64,000 bases of DNA from UBA1952 sp965200035. GTDB lineage: Bacteria > Bacteroidota > Bacteroidia > Chitinophagales > Chitinophagaceae. The notes under the pieces are model-generated. The model saw only the letters and a program-made list of their open reading frames with translations, had not been told where the DNA came from and searched no databases. Positions 1 through 9,786 of this stretch are shown here, one piece after another (the first letter of the stretch is position 1; each line of letters starts with the position of its first letter). Made by a program: the position numbers and the translations under genes. Location of the stretch: NCBI GenBank assembly GCA_965200035.1, contig OZ241334.1:1054001-1118000 (forward strand). The letters run 5' to 3'.

Positions 1-2944
1 AAGCTGCTTTAAATGAATTATTGCCAATGGCAGAGAAGGTAAGATTGGATGGGGCAATGGCAGGTACAGCACAGGCATTGGTAGTTTTACTAACTGCCGG
101 AAAGTTATCATTCAGATAGCAGGGAGTATTTCCGGTATAGGCTGTAGGATTGAAAGCAAAAGCAGCAAAATAGTAAGCCGTGAAAGGCGTAAGATTGTTT
201 AGCGTGACTGTATTGCTGTTGCCCACATAAGCTATCGTATTATTGCCCACTGTCTGACCAGCAGCATAAGCTGTTCCTGATTGCGGGAAATCACCCTGAA
301 TAGGGGTACCCGTGCGCATCATGATGATGATGCTGGCTCCCGCAGGAATGGTGTAGCCGAGATTAACAGAAGTAGCCGTTTGTCCGGATGCTGTGAATGA
401 GCTGATCTGCGATGCCACACAGGCAGCCGTATTAGCACTCATTATTGGTGCATTAAGCCAGTTGTAGCAAGGTGTTCCGCCGGTATATCCGGTAGGGTCA
501 TACGCAAAAGCCTTATAGTTGTAGGGAGTTCCCGGCTGCAGATTGCTGAGCATAACATTGTTGCCGCTGCCAACGTATACTACCTTCTCAGTGTTTACCA
601 TAGCTCCTACGGTGTAGATTGTTCCATTGGCAGGCACATTGCTGTTAGGGCCACCGGCACTCTGCAGGATCAATACCTGATTGGCAGGTGCAGTCCAGTT
701 CAGCATCATAGTACTGGTAGTTACATTGCTGGCAGTGATCGATGCTATCGGCTGACCGCCATCGCACGGCGCAGTGCTTACATTAATCGCGGCAGGTGCA
801 TTCACATTGTAGCAAGGCAGGCTATTATATCCTGCGGGGTCATAGGCAAATGCTTCGAAGCGGTAAGCAGTGCCCACCGTAAGTCCGGTTAAAGCAACAT
901 TTGCAGCATTGCCCATATAAGCAACCGTAACTCCCGTACTCGTTGTATTGCCCGCACTATACATACTTCCGCTCGATGGATAAGCGCTGGCAGGAATAGC
1001 TGATGCGCCGGTTTTCTGCAGTACAATAATGCTCAAACCAACAGGAAGGGCCCAGCCAAGGCTTAAGCTGCTATCCTGAACATTTTGCGCTGCCAGACCG
1101 CTGATCTGCAGTCCGCCGGCACATCCAGGCGTTGTAGCCGGACCCACTGTCGGCGCGCTGATATTATTATAGCAAGGGGTAGCACCGGTAAAGCCGGTAG
1201 GATCGTACGCAAAAGCTTTGAAGTAATAAGCTGTACCCGGAACAAGAGCAGTAGCTGCAAAGCTACCGGCGCTACCTGCATAGATCACCGTATCCTGCGT
1301 ACCGATCGCACTTCCGGTGGTATAAACAGTGCCATTGACTGGCGACCCGGTAACAGCACTACCCTTTCTTTTCAAAACAAGAATATTTCCCGCTGCAAGA
1401 TTCCAGCTCAAAGGAATAGCATAAGTAGTGGCTGTTCCTGCGCTGAAGCTGGTTACCTGCGTTACTGAATTACACGATGTAGTTGTAAGGCTGGCAGCAG
1501 CTGCGGGCGTGACGTAGCAGGGACTGCTGTTGTAGCCTGCAGGATCATAGGCAAAAGCGGCCAGCTGGTATTGTGTACCGGTGGTAAGGCCGGAGATTGT
1601 TGCGGGAGATGCATTGCCAATATAAGCAACTGTGCTCGCTCCAATCGCGTTACCAACTGTATAAGCAATGCCTTGCGCGGGCATATCTGTAATAGCTGTA
1701 CTGCCTGCTTTTTTCAGGATCATCACTTGCGCTCCAACCGGTACCATCATGCTCAGGTCTGCGAAGCTGCCTTGTACATTCGTTGCACTAAAGCCCGTAA
1801 CCTGTGCGCTAAGGCAGGCGGCTGTGGTGGCATTAATGGTAGCAGGCGTTACACCATTGTAGCAGGGAGTACCGCCTGCAAATCCGGTGGGGTCGAATGC
1901 GTAAGATTTGAAATAGTATTGAGCATTAGGAACAAGATTGCTAATGGTAGCAGACGAAGCGCCGCCTGCATACACAACTATATCGCCTGATCCGCTCGTG
2001 CCAAGCTCGCTGCCTGCCGTGTAAGCAATACCGCTGAATGGCGCATTGGTAGGCTGGCTGCCTTTATGTGCTACGACGAGCACATTACTAACCGGAGCAG
2101 ACCAGGCCAGATCAATAGACGATGGTGTAGCAGCCGGTGCAGTAAAGGAAGCAACCTGTACAGGCGAAGTGCAGGTGCCGGCAGATACCGTAGCAGTAAT
2201 GCTGAAGTTGTCGATACCCAGACCCTGACCATTGGTGAAACCTCCATTGCCCGTATAGGTCCAGCGCAGGTAAAATTTGCTGCCATCCGCTACGCTCAGA
2301 CCATTAATGCTGATGCCTGTTTTACAGACAGCAGCAGGTGGATTGTAAATAGTAGTATTGGCTGCATCCGCTGCATAGGATTGATTGCCGGCAGGAACGG
2401 CTGTCCAGTTGCTGCCATCCGTGCTATAGTAGAAAGTCCAGTCGAAGGCTCTGGAGCCGGAGCGGTACTTTTCATAATCAAAGGAAATGGTAGCATCGGT
2501 CATGTTGAGCCCTGTGCTGTTCAGGCATTCGACCATAATGCTTCTGGTAATGGTAAAAGTGCTGCCACCGCTCAGAAAGCCCAGGGCGCGCTCGGTAGAA
2601 GCATTGCCCTGTCCGTTTCCAAAGTTGTAAGTACCACCGGTACTTGTTGACATCAGCAAACCCTGGGCTGCGCTGCCGGAGGTGCCGCCGCGCTGTTCTG
2701 TATTGCTATTACCGGAGCTGAATACCGGCGCATTGCTCTGCTGCCAACGCCAGCCACTGGGAAGCGCTGCCGTTGCCGTAATCCCAAGGCTGGTAAAGTC
2801 TTCGGTGTGGGTCAGGTTGCCTGTTGAAAAGGTCACCTGCGCCTGTGCCTGACCGGCTCCTAAAGAACCGAACAGGAGCAGACCAGCCAGTGCGTGCAGC
2901 AGTCTTTTTCCTGCTTTTTGTTGCGTAAATGTTTTTCGTAGCAT
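1..2944 (-). CDS. Large secreted protein with tandem fibronectin-III-like repeats (partial, 3' end outside window)
   Basis: The frame is open from an ATG at 2944 to the left edge (over 980 codons). It begins with a basic, then hydrophobic, signal peptide ending near AQAQ (about residues 1-35). An N-terminal region rich in Gly, Ser and Thr (about 36-240) resembles the start of Bacteroidota surface proteins. After it come at least six copies of a roughly 115-residue module, spaced 341-360 bp. Each contains a PxxYTGGTPCYN-like segment after a YYFKAFAYDP-like strand (near positions 117, 466, 807, 1167, 1513 and 1858). This is the usual fibronectin-III-like fold of secreted Bacteroidota proteins. 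The C-terminus, where a T9SS sorting domain would be expected, is beyond the window. Function is inferred only as a cell-surface or secreted adhesin-like protein. It may be co-regulated with the next gene upstream, but a terminator lies between them. Confidence 0.85.
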   Translation of the reverse strand, partial: MLRKTFTQQKAGKRLLHALAGLLLFGSLGAGQAQAQVTFSTGNLTHTEDFTSLGITATAALPSGWRWQQSNAPVFSSGNSNTEQRGGTSGSAAQGLLMSTSTGGTYNFGNGQGNASTERALGFLSGGSTFTITRSIMVECLNSTGLNMTDATISFDYEKYRSGSRAFDWTFYYSTDGSNWTAVPAGNQSYAADAANTTIYNPPAAVCKTGISINGLSVADGSKFYLRWTYTGNGGFTNGQGLGIDNFSITATVSAGTCTSPVQVASFTAPAATPSSIDLAWSAPVSNVLVVAHKGSQPTNAPFSGIAYTAGSELGTSGSGDIVVYAGGASSATISNLVPNAQYYFKSYAFDPTGFAGGTPCYNGVTPATINATTAACLSAQVTGFSATNVQGSFADLSMMVPVGAQVMILKKAGSTAITDMPAQGIAYTVGNAIGASTVAYIGNASPATISGLTTGTQYQLAAFAYDPAGYNSSPCYVTPAAAASLTTTSCNSVTQVTSFSAGTATTYAIPLSWNLAAGNILVLKRKGSAVTGSPVNGTVYTTGSAIGTQDTVIYAGSAGSFAATALVPGTAYYFKAFAYDPTGFTGATPCYNNISAPTVGPATTPGCAGGLQISGLAAQNVQDSSLSLGWALPVGLSIIVLQKTGASAIPASAYPSSGSMYSAGNTTSTGVTVAYMGNAANVALTGLTVGTAYRFEAFAYDPAGYNSLPCYNVNAPAAINVSTAPCDGGQPIASITASNVTTSTMMLNWTAPANQVLILQSAGGPNSNVPANGTIYTVGAMVNTEKVVYVGSGNNVMLSNLQPGTPYNYKAFAYDPTGYTGGTPCYNWLNAPIMSANTAACVASQISSFTASGQTATSVNLGYTIPAGASIIIMMRTGTPIQGDFPQSGTAYAAGQTVGNNTIAYVGNSNTVTLNNLTPFTAYYFAAFAFNPTAYTGNTPCYLNDNFPAVSKTTNACAVPAIAPSNLTFSAIGNNSFKAA

Positions 2945-3142
2945 TTATTGATTGGTTGAATTGCCTTCGTGTGTAGGGTGGCAAATGTATTTTTCACCAT
3001 ATAAAGGGATAATTACTTTTAGGTTACGGGAAGGCCTAAAAACGGGCTTTCAGCGGGTCAAAAGCCGGTTTCTTAACACAGCGGATATACATGTCAAAAA
3101 ACAGCGACACCACATTTTTACGGCACCACCATGTCGGGATAA

Positions 3143-3181
3143 TAAAAAAACAGGGCTGTCCCGGTGAAGGACAGCCCTGTG
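3143..3181 (-). terminator. Rho-independent terminator of the 994-aa T9SS protein
   Basis: A perfect 12-bp stem (3150-3161 with 3169-3180, arms ACAGGGCTGTCC and GGACAGCCCTGT) with a 7-nt loop is followed on the minus strand by a run of seven T. It lies 32 bp past the stop of the 3213-6197 gene and upstream of the next minus-strand gene. Confidence 0.9.
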
Positions 3182-3212
3182 CATTATTTGATGCGTAACG
3201 CATCAGCAAAGC

Positions 3213-6197
3213 TTATTGCTTGGTGAACTTCTCAGTCTTCACGAGCTCATTCTGCTCATTGTAAACCTTGATGAAGTACATGCCATTAGCCAGGTGGCTA
3301 ATGTTCAGGCTCTTTGCATCTTTCTGGTCAATCAGGGTCTTACCATCCAGGCTCATAACCACAGCGTCCACCTTACCGGCAGCAGCAATGTTCAGGGTGC
3401 TGGTAGCAGGGTTTGGATATACCTTCACGTTTACATCATTACCTACCGTACCTACAGACAGGTTACCCGGACGGGCTGGTGTGCTGTTGGAGACGATATC
3501 GATGGTATTGATCTGCAGTGAACCGCCGGTAGCAATCGGGTCATAACCGAATATGCCGAACTGGATCTGGTCACCGCTTGCCAGTGAAGGAATGCTGTTT
3601 GCAAATACCAGGTCAGTAGTGCTGTAACCACAATCATCAAAATCAACTGCATAGTCAACACCGTCATCAGTCCAAACTGAGTTGTTATAGTTATAAGCAA
3701 GGTGCACTGTCTGGATACCAGAGTTTGACCTTCTCAGGGTAACGTGGAAGCCGTCGATAGCAGTGCTGTGGCTGGTGTTCGCAGAAACCTGGAAGTAAGC
3801 ATGCGCGCCGCTGATCGGGTCAAAAGAAGTAGCGCCATTGTTGGTCAGGCCGGAAAGACCGCCGAAGCCGCAAGGAGTAACTACGCCGTAGCCGGTTTGT
3901 GCCAGTGGAGTAACGCTCAGCTCTGTAGTGTAAAAATTCTTCACCGCAGTGCTTGTACCATTGGTACCTGTGTAAGCAGCAATAGTGCCTGGCTGTACCG
4001 CAAAGATGGTATCCTTGCTGCGACCTGTACAACCTGCTACTTTATTCAGCGCAGTGATTACAGAAACGCCTGGCAGCAGAGAGATATAGTCGCCGGTAGC
4101 AGGGTCAATGGCAGTTGAGCTCGTATCGTTGCTGCTCCAGGTAATTGTGCCGCCGGCTGTTGCTCCGGTTACACCCAGAGTACCTGAGTTGAACAATTCT
4201 GAATACTTGGAAACGCCGAGGTAAGAAGGCAGGGAAGTAATAGTGCCTGTAGCAGGAGTAGGATTTACATTCACCGTATCATTGTTGGAAGTAGCAGTAC
4301 CTGTGGTAGCGCCGAGGCTGCAGGTAGTCTTTACGGTATACAGGATTACTGGTCCGTCAACGCCGGCGTGCAGCTTGCCTGTATTGTAAGAGATGTTGTT
4401 AGCGCCGGGAATAAGCGAACCATTCTTATACCACTGGTAGCTGATACCTACACCGGCATCGCCTGTGAACACACCGCTGTCCAGAGAAAGGAAACGTGAG
4501 CCGCTGTCACAGATGTATGCAGCAGTAGGAGTAATGAAGCCTGCATTGGGGATACGGTTACAATCAGCATCAGAAGTGATCACACCATATACTTCAAGCG
4601 TATTGATCTGGATAGTGCCTGTGCCGGAAGATGGTGCATAAGGGAACACCGCTACGAGGATGCTGTCTTTGATGCCGGTAATAGCCGTATCGAGGCTCCA
4701 TGAGTTAGCGCTGCTGCCGCAACCGCCACCTGTGCTCAGGATTTCTTCACCGCTTTGTGCAGCCCATGTAGCGCCGCCATCACGGCTGATCGCAATCTTG
4801 GCTTTTGTAGGACCAGTGCTAGATTCTCTTGTCTTGGCAGCAATGCGGAATACATTAAGCGCTTTGCCCGCAACCGGCTTGATCTTGAAGAATACATGAG
4901 GACCTGCAGCGCTGTAAGTAGTAACGCTGGTAGGAACAGTCATACCGCTGAAGCCACCGCTGGTGCAAAGGCTGCTGCCGCTCAGGGTGCCGGTGTAGGC
5001 AAGCTGATTAACCGTTTCATCTGTTGAAGTGGCAATAACGCCTGTGGTGTTGCCATTGCTGCCGGCATACAATGCCAGTGTGTTAGGCCATACCACATTC
5101 ACGTCCGTATTGCGCACATTCTGGCAACCGGAATCGCTTACAGTTACATAAGAGATGGTAGTAGTGCCACCGAAGAGCGGAGTCAGTACGCCTGAACCAT
5201 CAATGGTAGCTACATTCAGACGGCTGCTGCTCCAGAAGCCACCAATCGTGCCCGGAGTCAGGGTGTAGTTAGTACCGATAACGGCGGCGGCAGGGATACC
5301 GCTGATCGAAGTATTGGCCGGAAGCGGATTTACCTGCAGCTCAATGCCGGTAGAAGTAGCAGAAAGACCGCTGTTAGCACAAGTAGTCACTACACGGTAA
5401 TCTGTAGTAGCGCCGATAGAGCTGGCGATGTAAGTAAGATTGGTGTCAGCGCTGCTGGTGTTGGCCCATACAATACCGCCATCAGTAGACTTCTGCCATT
5501 GGTAATGGATGCCGCAGCCACTGGTGCCGCCGTTAAGCGTCAGAGTAGTTGAAGCCGTACCGCAGAAAGAGGTAACGCCGCCGTCAGCAGATACAGAACC
5601 GTTGGCAGGAGTAGCGCTACATGCAGAAGCATCAGGTGAAACGTTACCATACAGGTTGACGTTATCCAGCCTGAAAGTACCGCCGGCGCCATGAGTACCG
5701 CCGCTCATGATAAACTGAACATTGATGGTAGTAGCTGCAGTAACATTTGCGAAAGTGGTGGTAACACTCTGGAAATTAGAGTTGGCATTGATCGTGCCGG
5801 CGCTTACCGTAGTACCGTTTACTTTTACAGTCAGGAAGTTGTAAGATGTATTGGTAGAGCGATAGTTGTAAGAGATTTTGTTCATAATGGCATCGTAGCA
5901 ATTGTGCACCGGTACCGTGAGTGTCCATGTCTGGGTAGTGGCTGTAGAGCTGGCAAGTGAAAGCGCTGTTGGGGCAGTTGGGGCTACGCCGCCAAAAGTC
6001 GTCAGGGTTCCGGTAGAGCTCCATAGGGTAGAAGATATGCCCAGGTTAGCATCGCCGGTAGTACCACCATTATTGGCAGTAGATCCGGAAACACTTACCC
6101 CTTCAAATCCATCTGTGAAAATCTGAGCCGTCGCCTTCTCTGCAAAAAGCGAGCCCAGCATTAATGCGCCGATAAGCGCAATTTGATTTTTTTTCAT
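3213..6197 (-). CDS. Secreted T9SS type A sorting-domain protein
   Basis: This 994-residue protein has an N-terminal signal peptide (about residues 1-24, ending ATAQ). It contains Ig-like/BIG_2-like segments with the phrase STTLTLNGG...CGIHYQWQKS and repeats of GISYQWYKNGS, which is typical of PKD/Ig-like modules. It ends in a canonical T9SS type A domain: VYPNPATSTLNI, then SLDGKTL and GMYFIKVY, over the last 75 residues. That domain directs export through the outer membrane by the type IX (Por) system and then processing or anchoring. No catalytic motif is visible, so a structural or adhesive role is inferred. The start at 6197 is chosen because the signal peptide begins there. Its own terminator at 3143-3181 makes it monocistronic. 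A perfect 12-bp palindrome (ATCTGGCCAGAT, 6280-6291) lies about 85 bp upstream of the start and may be regulatory. Confidence 0.9.
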   Translation of the reverse strand: MKKNQIALIGALMLGSLFAEKATAQIFTDGFEGVSVSGSTANNGGTTGDANLGISSTLWSSTGTLTTFGGVAPTAPTALSLASSTATTQTWTLTVPVHNCYDAIMNKISYNYRSTNTSYNFLTVKVNGTTVSAGTINANSNFQSVTTTFANVTAATTINVQFIMSGGTHGAGGTFRLDNVNLYGNVSPDASACSATPANGSVSADGGVTSFCGTASTTLTLNGGTSGCGIHYQWQKSTDGGIVWANTSSADTNLTYIASSIGATTDYRVVTTCANSGLSATSTGIELQVNPLPANTSISGIPAAAVIGTNYTLTPGTIGGFWSSSRLNVATIDGSGVLTPLFGGTTTISYVTVSDSGCQNVRNTDVNVVWPNTLALYAGSNGNTTGVIATSTDETVNQLAYTGTLSGSSLCTSGGFSGMTVPTSVTTYSAAGPHVFFKIKPVAGKALNVFRIAAKTRESSTGPTKAKIAISRDGGATWAAQSGEEILSTGGGCGSSANSWSLDTAITGIKDSILVAVFPYAPSSGTGTIQINTLEVYGVITSDADCNRIPNAGFITPTAAYICDSGSRFLSLDSGVFTGDAGVGISYQWYKNGSLIPGANNISYNTGKLHAGVDGPVILYTVKTTCSLGATTGTATSNNDTVNVNPTPATGTITSLPSYLGVSKYSELFNSGTLGVTGATAGGTITWSSNDTSSTAIDPATGDYISLLPGVSVITALNKVAGCTGRSKDTIFAVQPGTIAAYTGTNGTSTAVKNFYTTELSVTPLAQTGYGVVTPCGFGGLSGLTNNGATSFDPISGAHAYFQVSANTSHSTAIDGFHVTLRRSNSGIQTVHLAYNYNNSVWTDDGVDYAVDFDDCGYSTTDLVFANSIPSLASGDQIQFGIFGYDPIATGGSLQINTIDIVSNSTPARPGNLSVGTVGNDVNVKVYPNPATSTLNIAAAGKVDAVVMSLDGKTLIDQKDAKSLNISHLANGMYFIKVYNEQNELVKTEKFTKQ

Positions 6198-6875
6198 GGA
6201 ATTTTAGTTTAATGGTTTTTCTTTTTGAGCGTGCTAAACCTTCGATTTTTAGCGTCCCGCACGTCAAAATTGTTCGTGCATCTGGCCAGATACGGCGTAA
6301 AGGTGTATTGAAAAAAATCTTAATCAGATAAATAAATGATTACCTAAACATGTCTTGGTACTCTATAAATATTTAACGTAAATTTTATTGATATAAAGTG
6401 TAATAAAATGATATTTATGATTTTAAACCAACTGTTTATAAATCTACCTTATCTATTAAGATTGAGTTAATAGGCTTATAATATAGGACGGTAGCACGAA
6501 TGGTAATTTTGCATCCTGAATTAGCTGATGATTCGCCTCATAGGTCACATGAATCATTTATTATCTGGTAATAACATCCCATCAGCGTTATCCGCAAAAC
6601 TTTAAGCCGTATAGCTACCTGAGCAAGCCAATAAAACAGAAACTGGAAACACGGATAATTACACAGCCGTTTGCAATCAATACGACAAATTAAATTTTGG
6701 CTTATCCAAGGGGGTTAATCTCACCTTTTACCGTGAAAATTCAGGTAACAAGTTCGAAGACAAACGGACAATTTTGATTTATATATTTATGTGATCAGCA
6801 AATAATCAACTGATAAAGCATGTTAATTCAATATAAAATCATTATAAATTCTTCGTTACTTATTTACGCTCTATT
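6198..6875. other. AT-rich intergenic region
   Basis: No convincing coding region was found in these 678 bp. The right half is strongly AT-rich and must hold the promoters for the divergent genes at 6197 (minus) and 6876 (plus). The only distinct feature is the 12-bp palindrome at 6280-6291. Confidence 0.6.
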
Positions 6876-7166
6876 ATGATTTCCAAAGACTGGTATGTTG
6901 ATGTTTTGTACAGCAACCAAATTCACGAGCTTATGGTAAGTGGTATGGTAAAGGTAGAAATGACGATCGTCACGGCTCAGCTCCATAAAATCTATCCGGT
7001 AGATTTCGACCCCAGAATACTGAACCTGGAACTATTGAACCCCGCCACCAGCAACAAAGGCATTCTGCAAAATGTGAACTATGTCGAGCATATAGAAAGC
7101 AGCAGATACTACCACACCGTCAGAATATTCTATGACGATAAAATACTGGTTACGCTAAATGTGTAA
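6876..7166 (+). CDS. Hypothetical protein (96 aa)
   Basis: A small soluble protein that I do not recognise. It has no signal peptide or membrane segment and a mixed alpha/beta composition (MISKDWYVDV..., ending DDKILVTLNV). It is isolated between a long AT-rich region and a decayed IS3 copy. Codon use looks natural, and the start is the first ATG after an AT-rich leader. Confidence 0.55.
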   Translation: MISKDWYVDVLYSNQIHELMVSGMVKVEMTIVTAQLHKIYPVDFDPRILNLELLNPATSNKGILQNVNYVEHIESSRYYHTVRIFYDDKILVTLNV

Positions 7167-7244
7167 AGGCTTATGGAAAGAGATTGGGAATCTGCTATTT
7201 CAACGATAGCAATCATGAACACAGAGTTGACATAATATCACTAC

Positions 7245-7690
7245 AGGTGTATCAAAAACAAAAAAGGTAGTTCTGGCGCCTCAGGTAATGATGCATTATC
7301 CAGAAGCCCCAGCGGTTGTGCAGCTGCGCAATGGCGGCCAGCTGATCCCATGCGCCTGTGTAGCGTATTGCACCAGTTCTCTTTTGTCGGCAGGCCCTAG
7401 CGCTTTTTTTCGATGACGTCTTTAAGAACGGTAATCTGTAGGGACTGCTCTGCCACGATGCGCTTGTACTGGGCCAGCTCTGCTTCCAGCTCTTTGAGCT
7501 TCTTTAGCCGGGCGACTTCCATGCCCGAATATTTGGTCTTCCACTGGTAGAAGGTGGGCTGGCTGATGCCGTGCTCCCGGCAGATGTCGGCTACAGAACG
7601 TCCGCTTTCCTGGGCTTTGAGAATGCCAATGATCTGGCTCTCTGTAAATTTTGATTTCTTCATAATCTTCCCTTTTTAAAAGTAGCACTT
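7245..7690 (-). mobile_element. Decayed IS3-family element remnant
   Basis: An intact orfA (7397-7663) is followed on the same strand by only scraps of orfB. In the -1 frame after the A7 slippery run (7404-7410) one reads KALGPADKRELVQYATQAHGIS. After an internal deletion and frame change comes NRWGFWIMHHYLRRQNYLF, which matches the RWGFW region of IS3 orfB, and then a stop. The DDE catalytic core is missing, so the element cannot transpose on its own. It sits directly upstream of the antiporter gene at 7774. Confidence 0.8.
7397..7663 (-). CDS. IS3-family transposase OrfA (HTH protein) of a dead element
   Basis: An 88-residue protein of the IS3/IS911 OrfA type. The helix-turn-helix starts MKKSKFTESQII and covers about residues 5-45 (SVADICREHGISQPTFYQWK). 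A leucine-zipper-like coiled coil follows (about 50-85) and would pair OrfA with OrfAB. It closely parallels the OrfA proteins at 10482 and 47976. The stop codon follows the A7 frameshift run, but the downstream orfB is deleted, so only the DNA-binding subunit could be made. Confidence 0.85.
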   Translation of the reverse strand: MKKSKFTESQIIGILKAQESGRSVADICREHGISQPTFYQWKTKYSGMEVARLKKLKELEAELAQYKRIVAEQSLQITVLKDVIEKKR

Positions 7691-7773
7691 CTCTATTTTT
7701 ATGTGCTACAGTTTACAGGGAAGCTTTCACAGGCACATTCCCGATCTTTATTCCTTACCAAAGTAAAAAGCTG

Positions 7774-9021
7774 ATGCGGTTGTATGAAATTCTTTCCCTG
7801 CTGGTTGTTCTCTGCGCAGTTTTCAGCTATCTGAACCATCGCTATATTAAATGGTCGCCTACTATTGGCATTATGGCGCTCTCGCTGATCACATCCGTTG
7901 CGCTGGTTACATTGTCTGGCGTATTTCCTGCTATACATGATTTTGCAGTGAGGGTCATTGGTGCGGTGGATTTGCATACCCTCCTCATGCGCATGATGCT
8001 GGGTTTCCTGCTATTCGCCGGCGGCTTCCATCTTAATGCACAGCGTCTGGCACAACAGAAGTGGCCTATCCTCGTGCTGGCGACTGTCGGCACCCTGATG
8101 TCTACTTTCCTGGTCGGCGGGGCATTTTATGGGTTGTTTTTGCTTTTCAATATCCAAATCCCGTTTATCATTTGCCTGCTATTCGGTTCACTGATCTCAC
8201 CTACCGATCCCATTGCCGTATTGGCAATTCTAAAAATGGCAGGCATTCCCGAATCGTTGGAGCTGAAAATCGCCGGTGAATCGCTTTTCAATGACGGCGT
8301 AGCCGTAGTGCTTTTCACTTCTATTATGGACGTAGCATTGAGCGGCAGCGGCAGCTTTGAAATAAGCCAGGTAGCGGGTCTCTTTCTGAAAGAAGCGCTC
8401 GGCGGGGCCTTTCTTGGTTCGTTACTGGGCTGGATAGGCTATCTGATCCTCAATAGCATTGATGATTATAAAGTAGAAACACTGGTTACCCTTGCTATTG
8501 TAATGGGTGGATATCTGCTTGCCGACCGTCTGCACATTTCCGGCCCGATAGCAATGGTGATAGCGGGCATTATTACCGGGAACACCGGCAAGCAGGCAAA
8601 GATTGATCATGCCCGCAATTACCTCGGCCACTTCTGGATACTGGTAGATGAGATTCTGAACGGCGTGCTGTTCATGCTCGTTGGTTTCGAAATGCTGGTG
8701 ATCAATAAAAGCGCCATAATCCTGGGCATCGGTGCGATCGGCATTGCAGTGGTACTTGCAGCACGGTGGATTTCAGTTGCCTTGCCGGTATTGAGCCTGC
8801 GACGCTGGCTCCCTTTTGAGCGACATGCCATTTCGTTGCTGAGCTGGGGCGGACTTCGGGGTGGTTTATCTGTAGCAATGGCCTTATCACTGCCCGCGGT
8901 CATGTACCGTGATACGTTCGTGACGATTACCTATGTGATTGTGGTCTTTTCCATCATCGTACAGGGGCTGACCATTGGAAAGCTTGGAAAGCTTGGAAAG
9001 CTGGCACGGCCCATTCCGTAA
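7774..9021 (+). CDS. CPA1-type Na+/H+ antiporter, copy 1
   Basis: A 415-residue polytopic membrane protein of the monovalent cation:proton antiporter-1 family (NhaP/NHE-like), which exchanges Na+ or K+ for H+ across the inner membrane. It has about 12 hydrophobic segments. The family motifs LISPTDPIAVLAILK (about 130-145) and GESLFNDGVAVVLF (about 167-180, containing the ion-binding ND pair) are present, and the C-terminal hydrophilic tail is almost absent. The start is supported by the closely similar copy at 27271, where AAAGTAA also precedes the ATG. Differences between the copies are spread evenly along the proteins. The gene's 3' end contains three 9-bp repeats (8977-9003) that give GKLGKLGKL. 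An IS3 remnant directly upstream may have replaced its original promoter. Confidence 0.9.
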   Translation: MRLYEILSLLVVLCAVFSYLNHRYIKWSPTIGIMALSLITSVALVTLSGVFPAIHDFAVRVIGAVDLHTLLMRMMLGFLLFAGGFHLNAQRLAQQKWPILVLATVGTLMSTFLVGGAFYGLFLLFNIQIPFIICLLFGSLISPTDPIAVLAILKMAGIPESLELKIAGESLFNDGVAVVLFTSIMDVALSGSGSFEISQVAGLFLKEALGGAFLGSLLGWIGYLILNSIDDYKVETLVTLAIVMGGYLLADRLHISGPIAMVIAGIITGNTGKQAKIDHARNYLGHFWILVDEILNGVLFMLVGFEMLVINKSAIILGIGAIGIAVVLAARWISVALPVLSLRRWLPFERHAISLLSWGGLRGGLSVAMALSLPAVMYRDTFVTITYVIVVFSIIVQGLTIGKLGKLGKLARPIP

Positions 9022-9138
9022 TTTCAGGAGTGTTAATTAGCAACCTCGCAATTGATGAGTATAGAACAATAGCCATAATTGTACATTTTATAACATCTGG
9101 CAGGGCATAGTTTTCGTACTTATTCAACAATCACTATT

Positions 9139-9786
9139 ATGAAACACACGTTCTCCATCTTATCTGTACTCTTACTTTCTCTTTGTGCGTGTGCGCAAAA
9201 AACCGGCCAGCCCTTGTCCCTGAAACAATTGTCTGCTGCTGAGCGTTCTAAACTCAGCGTGGCCACCTTTGCGGCTGGTTGTTTTTGGCATGAGGAAGAG
9301 CTCTTCGAAACCGTTAAGGGTGTGAAGGACGTTGAGAGCGGCTACGCAGGCGGGTCTAAAACAAATCCGTCGTACGAAGATGTGGCCACGGGAAAAACAG
9401 GCCATGCCGAGACGGTAAACGTGTATTACGATCCCAAAGAGATTTCATTTACAGACCTCCTTACTGTATATTTTGCAAGTGCCAATCCTACCCAGGCGAA
9501 CGGCCAGGGGAACGATGTAGGCAGTGAATACCGGACAATAATCTTTTATCGCTCACCGGCTGAGCATGCTGAGATCGAGAAAGCTTTAACAGCTGTGAAA
9601 TCCAGGTATAGTGGTCCGGTCGTGGTCCAGGTAATGGCTTTCACAAAATTCTGGCCCGCGGAAGCTTATCATCAAAATTATATACCAGCTCACACTAACG
9701 AGGGATATGTGCAGTATTGTATCAAAGAAATTAAAGAAACTCAAAATAAACTACCTCAACTTGTGAAACCGGGGTATCGCTACTGA
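9139..9786 (+). CDS. msrA: Peptide-methionine (S)-S-oxide reductase, lipoprotein form
   Basis: MsrA reduces methionine-S-sulfoxide in oxidised proteins. The catalytic motif GCFW (Cys at about residue 48, in AAGCFWHEEELF) and the downstream GYAGG, GHAETV and GNDVGSEYRT family blocks are all present. Length (215 aa) is normal once the export signal is counted. The N-terminus is a lipoprotein signal peptide with the lipobox LCAC (about residues 16-19), so the enzyme is predicted to be membrane-anchored and to act in the envelope. Copies of this type occur in many Bacteroidota. It stands alone, following the antiporter at a distance of 117 bp. The start gives the signal peptide and is the only good ATG. 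Confidence 0.93.
   Translation: MKHTFSILSVLLLSLCACAQKTGQPLSLKQLSAAERSKLSVATFAAGCFWHEEELFETVKGVKDVESGYAGGSKTNPSYEDVATGKTGHAETVNVYYDPKEISFTDLLTVYFASANPTQANGQGNDVGSEYRTIIFYRSPAEHAEIEKALTAVKSRYSGPVVVQVMAFTKFWPAEAYHQNYIPAHTNEGYVQYCIKEIKETQNKLPQLVKPGYRY

Noticed and set aside
466..2000. CRISPR-like array because of regular spacing near 341-360 bp
   Set aside because: The repeats are diverged, about 50 bp long and within a coding frame with no cas genes, so they are protein modules.
1..6200. Many plus- and minus-strand frames opposite to the two large secreted proteins
   Set aside because: They are shadows of the two long minus-strand genes. Their translations are rich in rare residues and have no domain or signal of their own.
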